A stretch of DNA of 64,000 bases from Hyphobacterium sp. CCMP332. GTDB lineage: Bacteria > Pseudomonadota > Alphaproteobacteria > Caulobacterales > Maricaulaceae. Location: assembly GCF_014323565.1 (NCBI RefSeq), contig NZ_CP058669.1:2569501-2633500 (forward strand). The letters run 5' to 3'. Position numbers and translations under genes: made by a program. The notes below the pieces were generated by a model, which saw nothing but the letters and a program-made list of their open reading frames with translations, ran no database searches and had not been told where the DNA came from. Below, piece by piece: positions 7,189 through 19,925 of the stretch. Numbering within the stretch: the stretch's first letter is position 1; every line of letters starts with the position of its first letter.

Positions 7189-9378
7189 ATGAGTCGCACG
7201 CCCCCTCTCAAAGCCAAGGCCTCCATCCTGTTTCCCATGCCCTTGCCGGAACCGTTCGATTATGCGGTGCCGGACGGGATGGAGCTGCGTATCGGCGACC
7301 ATGTTCGCGCGCCGCTGGGCAAGCGCTCGGCGCGCGGCGTCGTCTGGGCGCTCTCGTCCGATGATGGCAGCCGCAATCTCAAAAGTGTCGAGAGCGTTTA
7401 TGAAGCCCCGCCCCTCTCGGAGGCGATGATCGAATTTGTAAACTGGTCAGCGCGATACCTGGTGCAATGGCCGGGGCTGGTCCTGCGCATGGTGTTACGC
7501 AGCGAGGATTCGCTCATGCCATCGCCCACCGAAATCCAGTTTGACGCGGCGGGAGACCTGCCCGCGCGCATGACCGAGGCGCGAACCCGTGTCATCGAGG
7601 CCGTCACCGAATATGGGCCGAATTCCGCGGCGGAACTGGCGCGTCTGGCCGGCGTGACGCCCGGCGTGGTGTCGGGGCTGGCCAAGGCCGGCGGTCTGGT
7701 GCGGATCGAGCGCCCGGCGGACCCGCCGTTCGATCCGCCGGATCCGGACGGGCCGGGCGTCGATCTGGTCCCGCAACAGGCCGAGGCCGCGGATCAGCTG
7801 AAACGCATGATTACTGCCGGCGGCTTTCAGGCGGCTTTGCTGGATGGCGTGACGGGTTCGGGCAAGACGGAAGTCTATTTCGAGGCCATAGCCCATTCGT
7901 TGCGCCGAGACCCGGATGCACAGATTCTCGTCCTTCTGCCCGAAATTGCCCTGACCCGCGCCGTGACCGCGCGATTTATATCGCGTTTTAACGCCGAACC
8001 GGCGCTTTGGCATTCCGATCAGGGTCACAAGGAACGCCGCCGAATCTGGCGGGAGGTCAATGAGAATCGCGCACGGATTGTCATTGGCGCGCGCTCGGCT
8101 CTGTTCCTGCCTTTCCAGAATCTGCGCCTTATCGTCGTCGATGAAGAACATGACGCGACCTACAAGCAGGGCGACGGATTGCATTATCAGGCGCGCGATC
8201 TGGCAGTCGTGCGGGCACGGGCCTCGCAAGCGCCCATCGTCATGGCGTCGGCCACGCCCTCGATTGAAAGCCTCGCGAATGCGCGGGCCGGGCGCTATGC
8301 CTATATCCAGCTTCCCGACCGCATCGGCAAAGCGGTTCTGCCCGAAATCACGACCATCGATCTTCGCGAGGAACCGAACCGGCCCGCGAGGGGGATGTGG
8401 CTTTCCAATCCTCTGGTCGAGGCGATGGCCGAGACGCTGGCGCGCAAGGAGCAGGTGCTTTTGTACCTGAATCGGCGAGGCTATGCGCCGCTCGTCCTGT
8501 GCCGCGATTGCGGACACAAGATGAAATCGCCCGCTGTCGACGCCTATCTGACAGAGCATCGTTATACAGGACGGCTGATCTGCCATCTCACCGGCTTTTC
8601 CATGCTGCGCCCCGACAAATGCCCGGAATGCGGGGCCATTGATTCCCTGACCAGTGTCGGGCCGGGCGTCGAGCGAGTGGCCGAAGAAGCCAGGGCGCGT
8701 TTTCCCGACGCGCGCATCGAAATCCTCTCCTCAGATACGGCTCACTCAGCCGAGAAATTGCTGGCGCTGATCGACCGCATGGAGCGCGGCGAGATTGATA
8801 TTCTCGTCGGCACACAGATTGCCGCCAAGGGCCATAACTTCCTCAACCTCACCCTCATTGGTGTCGTCGATGCCGATCTGGGTCTGGCCGGCGGCGACCC
8901 GCGCGCCGGCGAACGAACCTATCAGACGCTGGTTCAGGTCGCGGGGCGGGCGGGCCGGGCTGATCGTCCGGGCCGGGCCTTTCTGCAAACCCATGATCCG
9001 GAACATGATGCCATCGCCGCATTGGTCGCCGGTGACCGGGATCGCTTCATGGAAACCGAAACCATGGCCCGCGAACTGCTCGGCCTGCCGCCCTATGGCC
9101 GGCTCGCGGCGATTATCATTTCAGCCAGAGACCCCTCGCAAGCCGATGCGGTGGCGCGGGAATGGGCCCGCAAGGCGCCGAACGCCGACGGCATCCAGAT
9201 CTGGGGACCGGCCGAACCGCGCTATGGCATGGTCCGGGGCTGGCACCGGCGGCGCATGCTGATCCGCGCAGATCGGGATGTCGACCTTTCCGCCTGGCTC
9301 TGGGCCTGGAAGAAAAACATGAAACCGGTTTCATCGGTCCGCGTTACAATAGACATTGAACCCTACAGTTTTGTCTGA
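7189..9378 (+). CDS. priA: primosomal replication-restart helicase PriA
   Basis: PriA recognises stalled forks and reloads DnaB. The 729-residue protein has the N-terminal 3'-DNA-binding domain (PLPEPFDYAVPDG), a helicase core with Walker A GVTGSGKTE, a DEEHD box (VVDEEHDATYK), motif III SATPS, and the inserted zinc-binding region with paired Cys (CRDCGH, then CPECG). The C-terminal helicase motifs GTQIAAKGHNF and QVAGRAGRADRPG follow. Some zinc-module cysteines look replaced: the segment between CRDCGH and CPECG holds LICHLTGFSML, where CHYCG is usual. It is divergent from DUF484 and overlaps the 3' end of the solA-like gene by 16 bp. Confidence 0.95.
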   Translation: MSRTPPLKAKASILFPMPLPEPFDYAVPDGMELRIGDHVRAPLGKRSARGVVWALSSDDGSRNLKSVESVYEAPPLSEAMIEFVNWSARYLVQWPGLVLRMVLRSEDSLMPSPTEIQFDAAGDLPARMTEARTRVIEAVTEYGPNSAAELARLAGVTPGVVSGLAKAGGLVRIERPADPPFDPPDPDGPGVDLVPQQAEAADQLKRMITAGGFQAALLDGVTGSGKTEVYFEAIAHSLRRDPDAQILVLLPEIALTRAVTARFISRFNAEPALWHSDQGHKERRRIWREVNENRARIVIGARSALFLPFQNLRLIVVDEEHDATYKQGDGLHYQARDLAVVRARASQAPIVMASATPSIESLANARAGRYAYIQLPDRIGKAVLPEITTIDLREEPNRPARGMWLSNPLVEAMAETLARKEQVLLYLNRRGYAPLVLCRDCGHKMKSPAVDAYLTEHRYTGRLICHLTGFSMLRPDKCPECGAIDSLTSVGPGVERVAEEARARFPDARIEILSSDTAHSAEKLLALIDRMERGEIDILVGTQIAAKGHNFLNLTLIGVVDADLGLAGGDPRAGERTYQTLVQVAGRAGRADRPGRAFLQTHDPEHDAIAALVAGDRDRFMETETMARELLGLPPYGRLAAIIISARDPSQADAVAREWARKAPNADGIQIWGPAEPRYGMVRGWHRRRMLIRADRDVDLSAWLWAWKKNMKPVSSVRVTIDIEPYSFV

Positions 9379-10472
9379 CGCGCCAGCGTAAACGGCGAGA
9401 GATCGACCGGCGGCGGTAGATCCAGCGCCAGTGCCACAGCCGCTTCGCCGACCGCCGGCGCGAACTTGTAGCCATGGCCCGAACAGGCCGCGACCAGCAC
9501 CATGTCCGGAAGATCGGCAGCGTGATCAATCACGAATCGTCCATCTTCCGTGTTGGTGAAGCGGCAAACCTCGAACCGGTCCGGCGGCGGACAGTCCGGC
9601 AAGACAGCTTTCAGGCAGCCGGTCAGAATCCGGCGGTCTTCGGCATCCACCTCGCTGGACCCGCAATGCGACGGGCCGCGCTGCCGGCGATGATGGTAGA
9701 GACCGAGTTTCCATCGCCCCGGCTCGGCGGCCGGCAAGAGATAGACGCGCCGGCCATCATCCAGTTCGCGCTGGAAAGGCGGCACATCGCCGTCCGGCCC
9801 GTCAAAATAGCCCACAACCTGCCGCTCGACGGTCAGGACGTTCTGAAGGCCGGGATAAAAGCGGTCAGCCCAGGGTCCGGCGGCGTTGATCACGCGGCGG
9901 ACGCGCGAATCACCCTTATGGGTGCGGATCACAAATCCGTCTGTATCCGGCGTGACACTCAGAACCGGCGTTTCCCAGTTCAGGTCGGCACCGTTGTCCT
10001 GCGCCAGCCTGGCCATGGCCATATTGGCGCGGTCGCTCAACAGAACACCGCTCTCGCGAGACATGATGGCCGCACACGTGTCCGGAAGGTTCAGGGCGGG
10101 CCAGCATTCATTGACCGTCATCGCATCCATCAGAATACACGGGCGGTCATACATGTCGGCGCAGGCCTGCACTTCCCGAAGCAGCGCGGAGCCTTCGGCC
10201 GCGATATCCAGACCGCCGCGGGCTTCGAGCAGCGTTTCGCCGGCGTCCGCTTCGAGCATTCCCCAGAGCGCATAGCCGCGGTCAAGCAGCGGCATATAGA
10301 CCCGTCCTTCGCTGTAGAGGCCGCGAATCATCCGGGTTTCGCCATGGCTGGAGCCCTGGCGGTGATTCTGTGGGAACTGGTCAAAACCGATGATTCTGGC
10401 CCCGGCGCGGCTTGCCGCCCACGCACTGGCCAGGCCCATCGCGCCCAGACCGATTACCCCGATATCGTGCAT
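9363..10472 (-). CDS. solA: SolA-like N-methyl-amino-acid oxidase (FAD, DAO family)
   Basis: The protein of about 369 residues belongs to the monomeric sarcosine oxidase / N-methyltryptophan oxidase group, which oxidises N-methyl amines to aldehyde and H2O2. The N-terminal dinucleotide motif is VIGLGAMGLASAWAASRAG. GSSHGETRMIRGLYSEG follows the FAD-binding segment and is strongly conserved in the family. A C-terminal SGHGYKFAPAVGEAAVALAL segment carries the FAD-contacting region. The usual covalent flavin Cys (KxCxY context) is not obvious: the equivalent region reads VAACSGHGYKFAP. The start is set at MHDIGVIG rather than seven codons upstream. Confidence 0.75.
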   Translation of the reverse strand: MHDIGVIGLGAMGLASAWAASRAGARIIGFDQFPQNHRQGSSHGETRMIRGLYSEGRVYMPLLDRGYALWGMLEADAGETLLEARGGLDIAAEGSALLREVQACADMYDRPCILMDAMTVNECWPALNLPDTCAAIMSRESGVLLSDRANMAMARLAQDNGADLNWETPVLSVTPDTDGFVIRTHKGDSRVRRVINAAGPWADRFYPGLQNVLTVERQVVGYFDGPDGDVPPFQRELDDGRRVYLLPAAEPGRWKLGLYHHRRQRGPSHCGSSEVDAEDRRILTGCLKAVLPDCPPPDRFEVCRFTNTEDGRFVIDHAADLPDMVLVAACSGHGYKFAPAVGEAAVALALDLPPPVDLSPFTLARQTKL

Positions 10473-10728
10473 GCCACTCTCCCCATTGTGCATGCCGAAC
10501 GCCCCGCGGTCACTTTTCGTGCTTTTTCTGAAGCAATCAAGCCATGCCGATAATGACGCAAGCGGGTTGCCGCCTGATAGGCCCTATGCTAAGCGGGCGC
10601 GCAACTGGAGAAGCGCGCGTCTCAAGGGCGAAAGCGTGCTTCAGATTTCGCAATGTTCTCAAGTATTTGGCGGTTGATCAAATCGACGCGCAAATACAAT
10701 CAGCAAAGGCAGGCGACAGAACGGTCAG

Positions 10729-12823
<2,095 letters not shown>

Positions 12824-12845
12824 GGTCAGGGTTTAGGAGAGCCGC

Positions 12846-15196
<2,351 letters not shown>

Positions 15197-15217
15197 CTTC
15201 GCTTTCATATGAATTTG

Positions 15218-15246
15218 AAAAGGCCGGTCATCACGACCGGCCTTTT
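15218..15246 (+). terminator. intrinsic terminator after atpD
   Basis: A perfect 12-bp stem AAAAGGCCGGTC / GACCGGCCTTTT with a 5-nt loop begins 21 bp after the atpD stop and runs into further T residues (CTTT). It should end, or attenuate, the atpHAGD transcript before the downstream secreted-protein gene and atpC. Confidence 0.85.
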
Positions 15247-15295
15247 CTTTCGGGCGCTGACCCGCCAAACTCGCCGCCAGACCGGGGAGTCCTTT

Positions 15296-16063
15296 ATGAA
15301 ATTCATCGTCGCTGCCATCAGCCTGCTATTCGTCGCGGCCTCGCCGCCGCCACCACCCCCGCCGGCACCGGATGTCGCTCTCGGTGAGTTTGACGGTTAT
15401 GACGGCCCGGCGCTTTGGCGGGCCTGGCGGCGGGCGGCCTATGATGCCGCAGCCGATGGCGCGCTGGAGCGCTTTGAAGCCCACAATATCGATCAGCCAG
15501 GCGCGGCAATCGAAACCGAAGGTCCGCGCGGCCAGCGCGGTTCGCCTTTCTACTGGACGGAAGTCTTCCGTTTTGCTTTCAACGAAGTCTGCGGGAACGC
15601 TAATTGCCAATGGCGCTATCATCAGGTCAGCATTGAAGGCGAAACAACAGATTTTGATGTCATAGCCGAACGTCTGTTTGATGGTGCCGCTGCCGCTGCC
15701 TATCTCCGCTCGAACGGGCTGGAGCCCGGTCAGGATATAGGCGGGGAACACCGCGCCTTCGGACGGCAAGCCGAACTGGATGAAGCGGTGGCCGATCGCA
15801 TTGATCTGGTGACCCATCTGGAAAGCGATTGCGCCGCTGTCGCGCAATGGCAGCAACGTTATGACGGTCAAATGCCTCCGCCGGTCGTGACATCGGAGGG
15901 CGAAATACCGCCTCAGCCTCTTCCGCCCCTGCCGTTCAATGTCGCCATGCAGCTCGATATGCCCGGTTGGGCCGTGGGCTCCGATGCGCCCTGGGTGCGC
16001 CGCGAGGATAGCCGCGATCGCGCTCTATTGGATTTGCTGGGCGCTTTGCCGCCGAACTGCTGA
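15296..16063 (+). CDS. secreted protein of unknown function between atpD and atpC
   Basis: The protein has about 255 residues from ATG 15296 (an upstream in-frame ATG at 15209 would run through the terminator). A signal peptide (MKFIVAAISLLFVAA) is followed at once by a run of prolines (SPPPPPPPAPD). The mature part contains four scattered cysteines, including FNEVCGNANCQW and a C-terminal LPPNC, which suggests periplasmic disulphides, and a second proline-rich patch near residue 205. I do not recognise a family. Its position inside the ATP synthase gene order is unusual and is not explained by its sequence. Confidence 0.65.
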   Translation: MKFIVAAISLLFVAASPPPPPPPAPDVALGEFDGYDGPALWRAWRRAAYDAAADGALERFEAHNIDQPGAAIETEGPRGQRGSPFYWTEVFRFAFNEVCGNANCQWRYHQVSIEGETTDFDVIAERLFDGAAAAAYLRSNGLEPGQDIGGEHRAFGRQAELDEAVADRIDLVTHLESDCAAVAQWQQRYDGQMPPPVVTSEGEIPPQPLPPLPFNVAMQLDMPGWAVGSDAPWVRREDSRDRALLDLLGALPPNC

Positions 16064-16153
16064 GCTCAGCGCCGGCAGCGAGTGAAAACAATGCTCCACA
16101 AATCGCGCCGGGCCTGTTAAAGAGCGCCGCGAACGCACGAAGGATTCTCCGTC

Positions 16154-16555
16154 ATGGCTGACAAACTTCATTTTGACCTCGTTTCTCCCGAACGCCGCCT
16201 GTTCCAGGGCGATGTCGACATGGTGGTGGTCCCTGGCGAAGAGGGCGATTTCGGTGTCCTTCCGGGTCATGCGCCGGTGATGAGCGCGATCCGGTCCGGC
16301 GCGATTTCCGTCCATGACGGCTCCGATGTGCGCCGAACCTTCATTCATGGCGGTTTCGCCGAGGTCACGCCGGAAGGCCTGACCGTGCTCGCCGAGGAGG
16401 CCATCGATCTGGCGGCTGTTGATCGCGATCAACTGGCGAAGGACCTGACCGATGCGCGCGAGGATATCGGCCTCGCCCGCAATGATCTCGAACGCCAAGT
16501 CGCCGAAGCCAAACTTGCCAAGTTCGAGGCGCTGACCGAAGCGCTGAACGGCTGA
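16154..16555 (+). CDS. atpC: ATP synthase F1 subunit epsilon
   Basis: This 133-residue protein has the N-terminal beta-sandwich (LHFDLVSPERRLFQGDVDMVVVPGEEGDFGVLPGHAPVMSAI) that contacts the c-ring and a C-terminal helical hairpin (DLTDAREDIGLARNDLERQ). It is separated from atpD by a terminator and an unrelated gene, so it probably has its own promoter in the 90 bp upstream. A second, divergent C-terminal fragment of an epsilon subunit lies at 17091-17207. Confidence 0.95.
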   Translation: MADKLHFDLVSPERRLFQGDVDMVVVPGEEGDFGVLPGHAPVMSAIRSGAISVHDGSDVRRTFIHGGFAEVTPEGLTVLAEEAIDLAAVDRDQLAKDLTDAREDIGLARNDLERQVAEAKLAKFEALTEALNG

Positions 16556-16851
16556 TCGACTTTCTCATCTCTCTCGGCCTGACAGATTTCATCGGCTTTG
16601 CCGGCGTCGCCTGCGTCCTGTTTGCCTATTTCTGGCAACAGACAAGGGGCGTGAGCGATGATGACTGGCGCCATCCGGTCATCAATGGTGTGGGTGCTGT
16701 GCTCTTGCTGATCTCTTTGATCTACAAGCCCAACCCGGCCTCTATCGCGATTGAATTTTCATGGTTTGCAATCAGCCTGATCGGGCTCGTCAGGGCGCTG
16801 AAGAATCGTCAGCGCGCGAAAGCGGAAAACGCCTCCACCACTTCTTCATAG
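16552..16851 (+). CDS. small two- or three-helix membrane protein (CBU_0592-like), non-ATG start
   Basis: The open frame directly after atpC encodes LIDFLISLGLTDFIGFAGVACVLFAYFWQQ, then WRHPVINGVGAVLLLISLIYKP and FSWFAISLIGLVRAL. The pattern of an IGFxGVxxxLxAYF helix followed by a second and a third hydrophobic stretch matches small CBU_0592-type membrane proteins of unknown role. No ATG exists for the full frame. GTG 16651 would lose the first helix, so translation more likely starts at CTG 16552 or ATC 16555, coupled to the atpC stop. Its last 14 codons run into the rppH-derived repeat. Confidence 0.5.
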   Translation: MIDFLISLGLTDFIGFAGVACVLFAYFWQQTRGVSDDDWRHPVINGVGAVLLLISLIYKPNPASIAIEFSWFAISLIGLVRALKNRQRAKAENASTTSS

Positions 16852-17093
16852 ACGGCACGTTTCCAGTCGATGATGAGCGGCGGAATATTCGCCAGCTTCT
16901 CCCATCGCCATTCGGCAAATTCCTGTGGCGGGACAGCCGTCAGATCGAAATCCGCGTCGCGTCCGGTGAACCGGAAGGCAAACCAGCGCTGTTTCTGGCC
17001 TTTCCATTTATAGCGTTTCTGGTCGGGCCGCGGCGGCAGGCCAGGCGGAAAATCATAGGCAATCCAGTGATCGATCGCGCCGAGAAGCTCCAG
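16809..17093 (-). pseudogene. rppH: 3' fragment of rppH (duplicate)
   Basis: On the minus strand this encodes the last 93 or so residues of the Nudix hydrolase found intact at 19926-20417, from LELLGAIDHWIAYDFPPG to EAFSAFAR. It has its own stop (TGA) where the intact gene has TAG. It lacks the Nudix box, so it cannot be functional. Upstream it fuses out of context to the atpC remnant. It probably marks the original rppH 3' end next to its original neighbour. Confidence 0.85.
16811..17093. repeat. 283-bp direct repeat, copy A (rppH 3' end)
   Basis: This stretch matches 19928-20210 base for base except for one T/C difference that I could see (near 16987 versus 20104). The flanking bases diverge at once on both sides. 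The two copies are in the same orientation, 3117 bp apart, and bracket the AraC-amidohydrolase segment. Confidence 0.9.
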
Positions 17094-17207
17094 GAACTTA
17101 AGAATGCCCAGGAAGACCTTGGCGTCGCCAAATCCGATGTCGAAGTCAATCAGGCCCGCGAGCGCGTCGTCCGTCTTGAGGCTATGCGGAGTGCTGTCGC
17201 AAACTGA
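17091..17207 (+). pseudogene. atpC: C-terminal remnant of a second, divergent atpC
   Basis: In frame to TGA 17205-17207, the plus strand encodes LKNAQEDLGVAKSDVEVNQ followed by a charged helix ending EAMRSAVAN. It aligns without gaps to the C-terminal helix of the intact AtpC (LTDAREDIGLARNDLERQ...EALTEALNG): A-x-ED-x-G-x-A-x-x-D-x-E positions match, with about 12 of 37 identical and most others conservative. The N-terminal sandwich is absent. It is not a copy of the local gene but of a distant orthologue, so the DNA starting here came from the equivalent locus of another bacterium. Confidence 0.7.
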
Positions 17208-17242
17208 GCCGGCCCGCGCAGACTGACTAAATGAAGATTTTT

Positions 17243-18244
17243 CTATTCGGCCTTGCTGTCCGGAGCATGACAATGCGCCTTGCGCCAGGCGCTCGGCGTT
17301 TCGCCGGCCACATCGTTGAACGCCTTGTTGAAGTTGGAACGGGTCTGGAAGCCGCAATCGAGCATCAGCTCGACCAGCGGCCGGGCCGGATCTGCCTGAA
17401 TAAGGCGCTGGGCCTCAGCGATGCGCCAGCCATTGATCCAGCGGCTGACGCTGACCCCGAAGCGGTCATTGACAGTCTCCGACACCGTGCGCTGCGGCAG
17501 GCCGAGCTGGCGCGCGAGGCGCGCCACGGTTAGCTCTGCGTCGAGCCAAGGACGCGTCTGGGACATATGGACCTCAAGCCGTTCCTGGACCTGCTCGGAC
17601 CGTGCACCCCCGCGTTGGATCCGCGTCACAATCCAGCTCAAGGGACCGGTCTGGTTCAGGCTGGTCAGCACCAGATAGGCAAGGAAGAACAGGAAACCGG
17701 CCATCGTGAATACCAGGGCGCGTGACTGTCTCAGATTATCGCTTTCGGCCAGCTCGACCATGACGAGCCCATCGGCGAGTGCCATCAGGATGAGCCAGCC
17801 GCTCACCATGTATTTCCAGCGCCGAGCGGCGGGCAAGGCGGCCTTGATGTGGATCAGGCAGAGACCGCAATAGAGAACGAGGCTGAGAATGATGACCACG
17901 TCGAGATAGGCCCCGCTCCCGACAATTTGCCGTGCCAGGGCGAGGCCGGCCGGACCGGTGAGGTGGATCAGATCCCGCGCCGATGGCGTTTCGTCCGGCT
18001 GCGTGGTCGAGCGCAGATGCAGGTAGATGACCGGTGCAAGGGCCATCGCTAGGACCGGTCGCCACCAGACCAGTGGGTTACCGATCTCCATTACCGCCAG
18101 ACTCGTTAGTAGATGCTGGGTCGCAAACAAGGCAAATACCACGGCCAAAAGCCTGTGTGCCAGTTTCGGCTCCGATCGCAGATTGGCCAGAAAGACGGCC
18201 ATGATCGCCGAGAGTGCAGCGGAGATGTGGAGAACAGACAGCAT
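17243..18244 (-). CDS. membrane-anchored AraC-family transcriptional regulator
   Basis: This is a 333-residue protein. The N-terminal two thirds form about seven hydrophobic segments (residues 1-215), and the C-terminal ~100 residues form an AraC/XylS DNA-binding domain. Its two helix-turn-helix motifs are LTVARLARQLGLPQRTVSETVN and the ELMLDCGFQTRSNFNKAFNDVAG signature, then ETPSAWR. Such proteins usually sense a signal in or near the membrane. It is divergent from the amidohydrolase at 18369 with a 124-bp shared control region, so it is a likely regulator of that gene. It lies inside the acquired segment. Confidence 0.85.
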   Translation of the reverse strand: MLSVLHISAALSAIMAVFLANLRSEPKLAHRLLAVVFALFATQHLLTSLAVMEIGNPLVWWRPVLAMALAPVIYLHLRSTTQPDETPSARDLIHLTGPAGLALARQIVGSGAYLDVVIILSLVLYCGLCLIHIKAALPAARRWKYMVSGWLILMALADGLVMVELAESDNLRQSRALVFTMAGFLFFLAYLVLTSLNQTGPLSWIVTRIQRGGARSEQVQERLEVHMSQTRPWLDAELTVARLARQLGLPQRTVSETVNDRFGVSVSRWINGWRIAEAQRLIQADPARPLVELMLDCGFQTRSNFNKAFNDVAGETPSAWRKAHCHAPDSKAE

Positions 18245-18368
18245 CCAGACTTGATAAGGCGTCTCGGCCCCGTGGCCAAGATCACGTTTTGATCTGTCCT
18301 CAATCGCGTTTCAGGGCGCATGCGGGGCAAAACCCGGCTTTTCTGGCGTCACCGCAAAGGAGGCCCAA

Positions 18369-19892
18369 ATGACTCATCCGCTCGCCCGTTCCCTTTTTGC
18401 CATTGCTACTTTCCTCGGCCTGGCTCTGACCCAACCGGCATTTTCGCTGTCGGATTCCGATGTCGATCTCGTGATTCTGAACGCGACCCTGATCAGCCCC
18501 GAGCGGGCCACGCCGCTACAGGATGCCTGGGTGAGAGTGAGTGGCGACCGCATTATTGAGGTTGGCAGCGGAGCCATTGATGTGGGCTCTGCGCAAGTGA
18601 TTGACGCCAATCATGGATACCTGATCCCGGGTCTGATCGACAGTCATGTCCATCTCTATCATGCGACCGGATTGCGCGCCCGCTACACTGATGACCACGT
18701 CGCGCTCTACCGCGGCTATATGGAGCAACAGCCTCGCAGCTTCCTGTTCCACGGCTTCACCACCGTGATTGAACTCAATGCCGATGCGGAGACCAATGCC
18801 CGCTTCGAAGCTGCCCCGCTTCACCCCCATCTGGTCCATTGCGGCCAGGGGGTCGCACTGTCGGATGGCTTCATGGCGCTCGAACTCGAAGGCGTACCGA
18901 TTGGGGATGCCTATCCCGGCTATCTGATCGATCACTATGCAGGTGGCCTCATCCCTGACGGCGCAGACCCCGCGGCGCACACGCCTGAGGCCGTTGTGGC
19001 GTCAGTTGTCGATCAGGGCGGCCAATGCATCAAGCTCTACTACGAAGAGGCCCTGTGGTGGCCTGAAGGCGCGCCAGCCTTCCGTTTGCCCTCGGTAGCG
19101 ATCGTGCGTGACGTGGTTGCGGCAGCCCATGCGGCCGGCTTGCCGGTCCTGCTCCATGCGACCACGCCGGCTGGCTATGAGTTCGCCCTCCAGTCGGGTA
19201 TCGATATTCTGGCCCACGGCATGTGGGAATGGACCGGCCAGTCTTTCACCGACCCCCAGCCCTCCGCGCGCACTGCGGAAATAGCCTGGCGCGTTGCCCA
19301 TTCTCGCATTGCGGTGCAGCCGACCATTGAGACCATCCGAAATACGGCCAGCCTGTTTGACGCGTCCGTGCTAGCGGATACTGGCTGGGTCGATGCGGTG
19401 CCCGCGGCCTATCTCGACTATTTGCGCGGTGAGGCCCAGGTTCAGCGCGAGGATTTTATTGCCATGTTCGGCGCCACGACCGTCGAGGGGAGCGGCAGCG
19501 ATGATATGGGCGCCGCGCAATCGGCATTTCTGAACCGGTATGAAAACCTGCTTTCGGGGATGTATGCCGAAAATTCCCGCCTCCTGTTCGGCACCGACAC
19601 GGCCGTTGGCGGCTTCGGCTGGGCCTCCCCTCCTGGACTGGCAGGGTATTGGGAAATGCAGAACTGGGTCGATACTGGCATCACGCTCCAGTCCTTGTTC
19701 AGGGCGATGACGATCAATAATGCCGCTGCCTTTGGTCTGGGCAACGAGATTGGTACGATTGAGCCGGGGAAGCGCGCGGATCTCTTGATCCTCCGGTCCA
19801 GTCCGCTGCTTGATGTCGCGGCCTATAATCAGATCGATCGGGTAGTTCTGGCCGGCGAAGTGATCGAGCGGTCCAGCCTGTCCGCGCGCTAA
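18369..19892 (+). CDS. secreted metal-dependent amidohydrolase (imidazolonepropionase-like)
   Basis: The 507-residue protein has a signal peptide (ALARSLFAIATFLGLALTQPAFS-like N-terminus). The amidohydrolase TIM-barrel motifs are the metal-binding HxH in GLIDSHVHLYH near residue 95, a likely carbamylated/bridging Lys in GGQCIKLYYEEA, His in VLLHATTPAG and ILAHGMWEW, and the terminal Asp in LLFGTDTAVGG. The final strand EIGTIEPGKRADLLIL is typical of the family. The substrate is unknown; members hydrolyse peptides, lactams or organophosphates. An AGGAG ribosome-binding site precedes the start. It sits between the two rppH repeats. Confidence 0.85.
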   Translation: MTHPLARSLFAIATFLGLALTQPAFSLSDSDVDLVILNATLISPERATPLQDAWVRVSGDRIIEVGSGAIDVGSAQVIDANHGYLIPGLIDSHVHLYHATGLRARYTDDHVALYRGYMEQQPRSFLFHGFTTVIELNADAETNARFEAAPLHPHLVHCGQGVALSDGFMALELEGVPIGDAYPGYLIDHYAGGLIPDGADPAAHTPEAVVASVVDQGGQCIKLYYEEALWWPEGAPAFRLPSVAIVRDVVAAAHAAGLPVLLHATTPAGYEFALQSGIDILAHGMWEWTGQSFTDPQPSARTAEIAWRVAHSRIAVQPTIETIRNTASLFDASVLADTGWVDAVPAAYLDYLRGEAQVQREDFIAMFGATTVEGSGSDDMGAAQSAFLNRYENLLSGMYAENSRLLFGTDTAVGGFGWASPPGLAGYWEMQNWVDTGITLQSLFRAMTINNAAAFGLGNEIGTIEPGKRADLLILRSSPLLDVAAYNQIDRVVLAGEVIERSSLSAR

Positions 19893-19925
19893 ATGGAGGT
19901 TCCAGATCACCAGGCGCTCGAAAGC

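Noticed and set aside
16809-17357. 182-codon minus-strand frame that looks like a complete Nudix-related gene
   Set aside because: Only its second half is rppH-derived; the first half is antisense to the atpC remnant and the araC 3' end, so it is a chance fusion at a recombination joint.
17243-19892. The AraC-amidohydrolase segment as a transposon or integron cassette
   Set aside because: No terminal inverted repeats, transposase or attC-like site; the borders are rppH and atpC sequence, which fits homologous-locus recombination better.
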